Source: Panicum virgatum (taxonomy: Eukaryota > Streptophyta > Magnoliopsida > Poales > Poaceae). Taken from it: DNA of 64,000 nucleotides. Below are positions 10,664 through 20,600 of the stretch, one piece after another. Below the pieces are notes generated by a model. The model had not been told where the DNA came from, made no database searches, and saw nothing but the letters and a program-made list of their open reading frames with translations. Location: contig NC_053137.1 of assembly GCF_016808335.1 (NCBI RefSeq), positions 49,467,781-49,531,780 on the forward strand, read 5' to 3'. The translations under genes and the position numbers were made by a program. Positions within the stretch are counted from its first letter, which is position 1. Every line of letters starts with the position of its first letter.

Positions 10664-12239
10664 CACTACTAGAAAAAAGGCCGTGGGCACGGTTTAAAAG
10701 AGACGTACCGGATTTCGAACCGATACCCCGGTACCGGATTTCGAACCGGTACCAAAGGCGTTGGTCTAGGATACCGGGTTTTTTAACCAGTGCCTAAAGT
10801 CTTCTTCGGTACCGGTTGGAAATAGTAACCGGTACCAAAGGTCGCCACGGGCGTTCCGCATCCACTCCCCATTCCCTCGCATCCTCTCCCGATCCCCTCG
10901 CACCCCCACCAATCATTCAAAAAATCAACCACAAAATATAGATACAATTCATAGATTTCACAAATCATTCAAAGAATCGATCACTAGATACAATCCATAC
11001 AATTCGATATGCATCTCTATTCCAGAAAAATAAGAAAAAAAACACCCACGGCGGCAGCTTCTCGCTCGCCCACTGGATGACGCTGCCGGTCTTGTCCTTG
11101 CCGGCGACGGCGCTCTCCTTGGCGTACTCGCCGGCCTTGTGCTTGGCGACCTCGAGGGCCTCGGCGGTCTTGTGCTTGGCGGCCTCGGCGGTCTTGTGCT
11201 TGGCGGCCTTGGTGGTCTCGCTGGCCTTCTGCTTGGTGGCCTCGGTGGTCTCCCCTGCCTTGTGCTTGGTGGCCTCGGTGGTCTCGCCGGCCTTGTGCTT
11301 GGCCTCGTCGGTCTTCTGGCCCAGGTAGCTGCCGGTGTCGGACGCCTTCTGCTACGTCGCCTCCTTGGCGTCGTGGCCCTTGCCCGCCGCGTGCCCCGCC
11401 ACGTCCGACGCCCGGTCCTTGGCGTGCTGCGCCGTGTCCTTGATGTGCTCCGCCGCCGAGATCCGCCGGCTAGCAGGGAGGAGAGGTCCCCTGCTCCGCC
11501 TCCGGGACCTCGCTAGTGGATGTGCCGCGGCGAGCAGGGCCGGAGCAGGGGAGGGGCGGCGCGGAGGGAGCAGAGGAGGCTCGCCCCGCCCCACGCCTGT
11601 GCCGGCCTCCGCCGCTCCTCGGCCCGCCACTCCACCGTTGGGGTAGGCCGCTCCTCGGCCCTGCCCCTCCGCCGCCGGCCCGTGCACGGCGGCGAACTCC
11701 AGGAGGCTGCGCGGGTGCTCGCCGGTGGAGGGGGGAGGGGAGGGGCCGGAGCAGGGAGGGGCGGCGCGCGTGGAGAGAGAGGAAGGGAGGAGAGAGAGTG
11801 ACCGGGGAGGTGGAACCGGTCGCCGCCGCGGAGACCCTCGCACCGAGGATGAGGGAGAGAGAGATGAGAGGTAGAAAAATGAGGGGGTAGAGAGATGAGA
11901 GCTCAGTGCCGACGGCCAGGACTTCAAAATATCGGACAAGGCATGCATTGGCACCCGGTCATGACTTGACCCGGTGCTAATGGCTGCTCCAAAGGCACCA
12001 GTTCTTATTATTATCCGGTTCCATTTATGTTTGGACCAATCGGAACATGCTCATGGTATTAACCGGTATCTTTGATATTTAATTGGTACCGATTTCTGAC
12101 GCGGCGTAATTTTCCGGCGCTTGACGCAGACCAAGAATACCGGCTGATGTTTCAACCGGTACCAATGCCTAGTATTAGTACCGGTTGCAATATGAGCTGG
12201 TACTTTTGGCCTGGACCTTTGGCTTATTTTCCAGTAGTG
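10664..12239. mobile_element. CACTA element carrying a LEA gene fragment
   Basis: The ends are CACTACTAGAAAAAAGGCC at the left and, on the - strand, CACTACTGGAAAATAAGCC at the right. The flanks carry the perfect 3-bp duplication TAA (10661-10663, 12240-12242). Subterminal regions hold repeated ACCGGTACC-like motifs in both orientations. There is no transposase; the middle (about 11050-11700) is GC-rich captured host sequence. Confidence 0.85.
11050..11460 (-). pseudogene. LEA (group 3-type) fragment captured by CACTA element
   Basis: The - strand frame encodes Ala/Lys/Thr-rich 11-residue repeats of the form AKHKAGETTEA and TKQKASETTKA, then GSVIQWASEKLPP, matching late embryogenesis abundant proteins with 11-mer repeats, which are desiccation protectants. 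The frame is open upstream through AEHIKDTAQHAKDRASDVAGHA but has a TAG stop near 11352 (between KEAT and QKASD), so an intact product cannot be made. It is a transduplicated fragment, not a locus. Confidence 0.75.
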
Positions 12240-12296
12240 TAAGCAACTCACCTATAAAGCCCACTAATGCCCATCTAACAGTGTATTCAACATTTT

Positions 12297-13796
12297 TGTC
12301 GGGGACCACGATTAGGGGCACCCTAATCGGGGTACTAAAATCACCCTAAAAATGCAAACATATATTAGGCAACTGAGCCCACGAAGGCCTACGGTCTCCT
12401 TCCAATCTGGAAGAAAGGAAATGACTTAAAGAAGCCCAGCACGCGGCCCATCCGCACCCCTCTCGGACCCGTGGGGTGATCTCCGTCTCGCTCGAGGGCT
12501 ACCATCGAGACCCTCGACCGCGCCCCGCGTCTCCGCCTCGCTCGAGGGTAGCGAGCCTACCCTTGGGGAGGCGAATCGTCTCCGCCTCGTTCGAGGGTAG
12601 CGAACCTACTCTCGAGTGGGGCGAATCGTCTCCGTCTCGCTTGAGGCCACCCCTCGACGAAAAGGACAAACGGCCCTTCCGCTCACCCGCCCGTCGTACG
12701 GAGGCATTAAATGCCAACCACTCCTCCACAGCACCCAGGTCAGACGGCGTCAGGCCGCCATTCCCAACAGTGGTTGTGACCGGAGTCACGTCCGCCAACT
12801 CCGGTCATTGCTCCGCCATCCCGGACGCTGTGGCAACACTGTGGGAACCTGCGACGCGGTACAAGACGTGCTCGGCACAGCTCCCGTTACTATTCTGCCA
12901 ACTCCTGCTGTCCGGACTCCACCTCACCACACCAACGGCCCCAGACCCGTCCCTTGCTCGGGAAGGGATCCGGCGTCGCCACGTGTCCCCCAAGGAGGAA
13001 TGCTCAGCACTAGCAGCCGGAGGCCCGGACCTCCCCCCTCGAGGGGTCCGGGACCTCCACGTGACTCCCGGACCCCCTTAGCGCACACGCTAGCACTCCA
13101 CCCAGGGGGGACCGCCACGTGCCCCACTACCGCTGGTGCACATATATATGCAAGACTCTGTCCTGCAGGGCCCATGGAACGCCGCCACGCCACACCTGGA
13201 AGACGGTACACGCTATAGCGACGACCACGCCGCCTTCTGGGGCTGTCAGGACACCGGCGCGATCTCCGCAAGGCCGAGGACGATGCCCAGGACGACTGCC
13301 ACACCGACGCCATGCCCCACAGTGTACTTCCCACAGTGCTCGACCACTGCACCCCCGCGATTCGGGGAAAAGACGACGACTTCCACGATCCCCTGCGCAT
13401 GTACACCGTCCCTCCTTGTGTCTATAAAAGGAGGAGGCGGGCTTCCTTTAAGGGGGTCGCGGTCGGCCCATTCGGTAGGATACATCATTTCGTACTACTA
13501 GCAGAGCACACACGCTCCTCTGAAACCCGATTTTGGCACTCGCCTCAATCAACTCCTCTAGCAGAGACTTGGGAGCTTCCCCCCTCTCTCGCCTCGCCTG
13601 TACCCCCTACTATAGGCACCTCCGGTGCAAGATAGTACAGTGCTCTCGCACACCCCTTTGCTGGACGTACGGCCCCACGGCCGGAACCAGGATAAACCCG
13701 TGTGTTACCGTATTGCCTCTTGCATCAACATCTGGGACGAGGAACACGCAGCATCATCACTGGTTGGGTCCGGACCGCCGGGTCAGGCCACCGACA
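12297..13796 (+). mobile_element. solo LTR (1.5 kb), TGTCGGGG...ACCGACA type
   Basis: It starts TGTCGGGGACC and ends CCACCGACA, with the 5-bp duplication ATTTT on both sides (12292-12296 and 13797-13801) and no internal retroelement sequence, so it is a solo LTR left by recombination. A TATAAAAG promoter box is at 13423-13430. An inverted copy of the same family is at 62258-63617. Family membership (probably Gypsy-type) is inferred. Confidence 0.85.
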
Positions 13797-13801
13797 ATTT
13801 T

Positions 13802-14675
13802 ACTGAAAAAATGTTGAATTAGCATTCTGAAAATATTGAACTATAATTTTAAAAATGTTGAACCAATCGTTTGAAAATGTTGAACTAACACTTCGAAAAT
13901 GTTGAACCCCACCTTCTTCTTCTCCGACGGCGGCCGATGGCGGCGGGCCGGTGAGACGGCGACGCGGGCGCGGTGGCGGAGCTGGCGGCGGCGGAGTAGA
14001 CTCGCGGCGGAGCAGGAGGAGGTGGCGGCGGAGCAGGCGGCGGTGCGCAGCAGGTGGTGGGGTGCTCGGAGCAGGCGGGCGGCGACGCGGGGGACGACGG
14101 CGGGGCCGTAGGCGCGACGGTTTTCCAGACCAAGGGAGCGGCGCTGCCGGGACGTCGGGGCCGTGGGACGGCGGCGCACGGCCGCGGGGCAGCCCCCGGC
14201 GGCAGGCGGCGGCGGGGCCGCAAGCATGGGGGTTGTCCAGGTCAGGGGCGCGGCGGCGCACGACCGTCGGTGCCACGGGGCCGCGGCACACAGCCGCGGG
14301 GCAGCCTTCGGCTGTAGGTGGTGGTGGGCAGTGGGAGGGAGGAGGGAGAAAGAAGAAGGAGGTGGGGATTAGGGTTTAGTTGGGATTCAAAGATTGCAGT
14401 TAATTTGCACGAATCTCAAACACTGAAAGATGATTAAAAAAAACTTCCGGAAGATATATATAGGTTCCACCCCTCTATCCGGCACTAACGGTTCGTCTTG
14501 GGAAGTGGCCAGTGGGCTTTTGAATTTGTGATGGGCTGACACTTGAGTTTGATTGACTAACGGCCCAACTTCCTAACCACCCAAAATCAAAGCGTTATCT
14601 TGATATCTTCTTCCTCCAGGCTCCAAACCCCCAATCCCCACAGCCCAGCCGCGCCAACTCGCAAACCCCCAGCAA
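13802..14675. other. degenerate AAAATGTTGAAC repeat plus GC-rich low-complexity DNA
   Basis: From 13809 to 13908 the motif AAAATGTTGAA(C) recurs about five times at roughly 20-30 nt spacing. From about 13910 to 14340 there is GGC/GCG-rich sequence with long frames on both strands that contain only Arg/Gly/Ala/Pro and no domain. The last 300 nt are the upstream region of the methyltransferase gene; I see no clear TATA box. Confidence 0.5.
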
Positions 14676-17600
14676 ATGGAGGGGGTGGCGCCCGCCGTCT
14701 CGCTGTTCCGCCCGCGCCCTTCCGCGCGCTTCCCCGTGCTCCTCGCTGCGGATTCCGTTGCCGCCCGCAGGAGCCCCAGTGCAGACGGTAACTCGAATCC
14801 CCGCGAATCGTAGGTTGTTTGGTTAACTACGAGCGCTCGTGTAGCTTGATCCGTTGTGGTTTCCTTTTTGGTTGGATTTTTGAAAGGGTGGAGCGGGGTT
14901 TCGATGCGAAGCCTTGAGACGTCTCCGCCTAGAGCAGGTAAGTGGGGCTACATAATTGCCGCTTCTATTTGGTTGGTTAATTTGGAGCGTCCGGCTTGTT
15001 ATTTCAGCCCGTGTAAGGTTTTCTCCTTTTATTCGAAGGGAGGAGCGCGGTGCGGAAGCACGGCAGTACTGAGTCCGCGCCTCGCCGATCAGGTAAAAAG
15101 TGCTGACGACCACTGTGGTTGTGTTGAGAATAAGGTTTGATTGCCTGATTGTGATTGACCAATTAGCCAGTAATGCATGTCTGAAATGAGGCAGTAAAGA
15201 AAATGAGGATAGAAAAATTGAAGTGTATGCCTATCCAATGTAATGTGCACCGATTTGAATGATGCGATATTGCAATAACATTGCTGTGTCTACTGATGCA
15301 TTTCCTTCAGTGAAAAATTAATGCACCTATTATGTTAAAATGTTTGTTCCATAATATTGAATGCTTTATGCTTGTAGATAGTTAGAATATGCTTATAGCT
15401 ACTTTTTCGTTGACTGTTGAGTTTGACTGCCTTTAGACTTCTCATGTGGTAACTGTAAGGTTGTTTACCACTACCATGATCTTAATCCGGCTACATTTTC
15501 AAATATCTCATTTACTGCTACATGTTCTTATATAATTTTTGAAACTTGAAAGTGACATCTTGAGATATATTGCGCTATCGAACCAAGGAGTTTGTGTTCC
15601 TGGAGTTACGAGTGTCTTTCTGGGACTGCTGCAGTAAGATCTTGCTAGTTATGCTTTAAACTTACTTTATGAAAATCCCTCGAGCACCTGTGCCTGGTGA
15701 AATGTTTCTTTTTGTTTCATAGTGCTTGGAGGTATGTTTTTTGATTGACTTTGACTTGCCGTGCAAAAAGGGGAAAAAAACCTGTTCTCAGAAAGGATAT
15801 TACCTGTGCTCAACAAAGGATTTACTGTGCTTAATTGCTTTGTGATTCTAACTACCAATCCAAATCTTCAAATGTTTTTTAGGAATCACTAGAGTTCCAA
15901 GGCTTGGCCCTGCAGTTTCAACTAAAAGAGCAGGTAAAGGGTGCTATTTGAATAGATATTAACTTAGTTACTCACTCGTACAGTTTAAATATACGATTTT
16001 CCTCTTAGGAAGGCGTAAGGATCCACTTATTAATTTGGAGGTCTCTCGTCATAGAGCGGGTAAAAAGTTACTGTCACAGTTCTCAAATTTTGCTATTCCC
16101 AAGTAGTTTTCTCATAAAAATCCTAGCGGTGATATAGTTTATTGTGTGTCTTTTAGTCATTAATGTTATCATGTCACCAAAGCAGTTGCAGCGGTGAGGT
16201 TGCTAAGAATTGAGAAGGGGAAGGCATTTGTTGACCTTTTGAATGAGAAAGCAAATGATTCTGGAGATAATGAGATGGGCTATGTGGAGAGGACACTAGG
16301 TTTCAGCACGCGGTATTTGGAAGACTGGGATATAAGACTGGTACAAGTTACATATTGCACATGTTGAATTGGTGATTCTATTTACACATTTCTATTTGTT
16401 TAAAAGGCACACACTATAAGATTGATAGAAGTTACACATTGGACATATTGAATTATGTTGCTGTTGACTGGTTTCAATTTATCCCAAAAGACACACACTT
16501 TTGGGATTGTTGGGAAACTAAAATTATTTAACTACCACTACTACCACAACAAAGCCTTGTAGAATGGCAACCTTTTGGCATTTTAACTTGTTAATGCTTG
16601 CATATATAGGGTGTGATACGGTGATGAACTTGTTGGTGTATATGCGAGCCCATGTATAGAAGCCTATGTATAGGATCTATATATCCCACCTTTCTAGGGT
16701 TTGGAGGAATACATCCATTATTTCCCTCCTACATGGTATCATTAGCCTAGGTTTCCCTCTCCCTCTCCACCCTCAGCCGCCGCCGCCGCCGACGAGATGG
16801 CCGGCCACCGGAGCCGCCCCTTCCTCCCATCCCTTCCCTCTCCTCCTTCCCTCCCCTCTCTTCCTCTGCTTCGGGCGTCGCCGCCGGCTCGATCTCCTCT
16901 GCTTCGGGCGCTGCCGCCGGCTGGATCTCCCCTGCGGGCGCCCCCGGATTTCCTCCGGCCCATGGCGCGCGGCGCGCCACAGCCGCCGCCGGCCCGTGGC
17001 GCGCCCGGGAAGCCGTGGGCGCCGCCGGGGCCGCGGGCGCCGCCGGATCTGGCGCCGCCGCCTGGGCTTCTCCGGACTGGCGCGCGCCGGCCGCCACCAC
17101 GCCGGCACCGGACGCCGCCGCCGTGGGCGCCCTGCAGCCCATGCAGCAGTCGCCCGTGCGGGGCGCGCCGCCCGTGCAGGGCCCCCTGCCCGGCGTGGCC
17201 GCCGCCGCCGCCCTGCAGGGTCTTGCTGCCGCTGCCGGCGCGGGCCCCGGAGGCCCCCTGCAGCAGGCCCCGACCAGAGACCCCGCCGTCGCCGCCGCCG
17301 CCGAGGCCCATCGCGCCGCGGGCTAGCAGCCCGCTGCCGATGCCGCCGCCGCGGATCCCACGTGGCCCGAGCTCGGGATGCCCCGTGCGTATGCGCCGCT
17401 CGCCGCCGCGGCACTCCGTGGGCAGCAGGCCGACGCCGCACTCGCCGCGGCCCTCCTCGCCGCCAAGTCGGAGGCTTCGGCGGCCCAGGAGTGGGTTCGC
17501 GTGGCTGCCCTCGCTTGGGAGCGCGAGCGCGCCATGGCCGATGCTCTCGCCCTCTGGGTCGCCGAGGCGGAGCACTTCTTCCGTGTCTCCTCCGGCCAGC

Positions 17601-20600
17601 AGCCCGTCAACCCTGAGCGCGGCGCCTCTTCCTCCCACTAGGCCCCGCCCGCTGGATCTGGACCCCGGCACGACCCGACCGACTCCATGGTCACTCAGCT
17701 CCACCTCCAGGCCGCCGGCGTCCAGAACATCAGGGCACTGGTCACCGTTCTCCTCGACCCCACGTCCTCCTCCTACGGACGCTGGCGGGACCAGGTTCTG
17801 CTCGCCCTCCGCCGCTACGCCCTCGACGACTACGTCCTCCTCGACACACCGATCGAGACGTAGGACGCGGTGTGGCTGCGCCTCGACAGCGTCGCCATGT
17901 CCTGAATCTTCGGGACCATCTCTAGATCTTCAGGACCTCGTCAGGACCCACGGCGGCACCGCGCGACAGGCCTGGGTGGCGCTCGAGGGGCAGTTCCTCG
18001 GCAACGCCGAGTTCCGCGCCCTCCGGCTCGACGCCACCTTCCGCACCTTCGAGCAGGGGGACCTCTCCGTTTGTGAGTTCTGCCGGCGGATGAAGGGCAT
18101 GGCCGATGCTCTTCACGACTTCGGGTGTCCGGTGTCCGACCGGGTCTTGGTGCTCAATGTTCTGCGGGGCTTGAGCAGCACCTATGACCACCTGAAGACC
18201 TGGATCACCCGCTAGAGGCCCTTCCCCTGCTTCCTGCAGGTCCGGGACGACCTCGCTCTCCAGGAGATCACCAGGGGTCTCGCGCCCGGATCGTCCTCGC
18301 CCACCCCCACCGCGCTCGTCGCTGCTCCACTGGCCTCCTCCGCCGCTCCTGCCATCTCGCTCCTTGGTGCTGCTCCCGCCGGGCAGACCGGAGGTGGGGG
18401 GGGGGGGCGTGGACGTCGTTGGCGGTGGGGGGGGAGGGGATGGGGTGGTGGTGGCACTGGTGGCCCTGCTTCTGGGGGTTCCGGTGCCGGTGGGAGCCGT
18501 CGGGGCGCGCCGACTCCGGCTCCGGCTCCCGCTCCTGCCACTGCCCCTGGAGGTACGCCCTGGCCATCATTCAGCAACCCATGGCCAGGGCGCATCTCGA
18601 TGTGGCCGTTCCAGGGTCCGGGAGGGGGGCCTCGTCCTCAGTTCCAGCCGGCGGCCATGTTCACCGGTGCTGCTCCCTTCTCCGCGCCATCCTGGACCCC
18701 GCCCGCTCAGCCCAGCCAGCAGTCGACCTGCCCTAGGGGGTGGGACCAGTCCGCTCTGGCGCAGTCTTTCAGCACCATGGGACTGACGCCGCCGGTCAGC
18801 ACCGAGTGGATCGCCGACTCGGGTGCCTCCTTCCATACCACCCCTGATGCCGGTATCCTCTCTTCTGTCCGACCGCCTCACTCCTCTTGTCCTTCTTCCA
18901 TCATGGTTGGTGATGGGTCTTGCCTTTCCGTCACCGCCGTGGGTTCTGCTCCTGGTTCTTTTCGCCTTCCTAATGTTCTTGTTGCACCTCAGATGGTTCA
19001 CAACCTTCTTTCCATTCGTCAGTTTACTGCTAATAACTCTTGTTCCATTGAATTTGACTCTTCTGGTCTTACTGTGAAGGATTCGGCTTCCCGGCGTCCG
19101 CTCCTCCGGCCTCTTTACATTCTTCGGCTTCCTGCTTCCGCTGCTCCGCCTTCGACTTCTTCTCCGTTTGCTGCTTTTGCCGTAACGTCTTCTTCCACTA
19201 CCTGGCACCGCCGGCTTGGACGGGGGTGCGACGTTTTGGCTCAGCTCAGTCGTAGTACAGATGTTCCATGTACTAGGGCTCCTGCTGAGCACCTCTGTCA
19301 TGCGTGCCAGTTAGGTCGTCATGTTAGACTTTCTTTTTCTTTTTCTTTTTCTTCTTCGCATGCTGCACATGCTTTTGATCTTGTTCACTGTGATCTGTGG
19401 ACATCTCCTGTACTCAGCATGTCTGGTTATAAATATTATCTGGTCGTGGTGGATGATTTCTCTTATTACTCTTGGACTTTCCCTTTGCGCGCCAAGTCTG
19501 AGACCTTCCCCACCCTCCTCCACTTCTTTGCCTGGGTGTCCACTCAGTTCGGACTCACCGTTAAGACCGTCCAGTGCGACAACGGGCGTGAGTTCGATAA
19601 CTCCACCTCCCGTTCCTTCTTCCTTTCTCGGGGTGTTCAGCTGCGCATGGCTTATCCGTATACCTCTCCTTAGAACGGCAAGGCTGAGCGGATGATTCGC
19701 ACGACGAACGACGTCGTGCGCACCCTCCTGATCCAGGCCTCTCTGCCCCCGCGCTTCTGGGCTGAGAGCCTCCACACCGCCACCTACTTGTTGAACCGTC
19801 TTCCGTCCACTGCTTCTCCTGCTCCCACTTCACACCACGCTCTGTTCGGTACCTCTCCTCGCCACGATCACCTTCGGGTTTTCGGGTGTGCGTGTTACCC
19901 TAACACCTCCGCCACCGCTTCTCACAAGCTGGTGCCCCGCTCGACTCGTTGTGTGTTCCTTGGGTACTCCCTTGACCACAAGGGGTACCGATGCTTTGAC
20001 ATCACCTCTCGCCGCGTTCTGATCTCCCGACACGTCGTCTTTGACAAGTCGGATTTCCCGTACTCCACCTCCTCCACACCTTCTCCTAACTCCGAGTTGG
20101 ATTCACTGTTTGCGACTGACCTGGTGGTTCAGCCACCGTTACCTGTCTGTCCTTTCCCTGCAGGTTTTCCCGGTACACCGGCACCGCTTTCGGTGATCCC
20201 TGCTGCGCCAAGCGCGGCCCCGGTGCCCGCGGTCGCGCCACCCGCGGCCCCCGGACCTCCGGTCGTGCCGCGCGCGGACCCTATGTCTCTTGCTGCGCCA
20301 CGCGCGACCCCGGTACCTTCCCCTGCACCTGTGCAGCACGCTTAGCCGGTGCAGGTGTACCAGCGTCGTTCGGCGCCGACACCGGCGCCGTCGCGGTACG
20401 CTCAGCCGGTGCAGGTGTACCGGCGTCGTTCGGCGCCGACACTGGTGCCGCCTCCGACTCCGGAGGCTCCTGCGACGTCTACACTGGAGCCGTCGCCGCC
20501 GCCGCCTCCACCGGCTCCCTCTCGAGCCGAGCCACCGGTGTACCACCCGCCAGTCATCCATCGGGATCCTCGGCATATCCATCCCATGGTGACTCGGCAG

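Noticed and set aside
11352..11954. 200-codon - strand frame
   Set aside because: It joins GC-rich captured DNA and the LEA fragment inside the CACTA element; ends at the stop that breaks the LEA frame, so it was treated as cargo, not a gene.
13800..14380. Several frames of 110-160 codons on both strands
   Set aside because: Low-complexity GGC/CGG sequence; no domain and overlapping frames on both strands are equally long.
16666..17704. Long frames on both strands, Arg/Pro/Gly-rich, up to 320 codons
   Set aside because: They are shadows produced by GC-rich Copia gag leader sequence; only the frame continuing into recognisable gag was kept.
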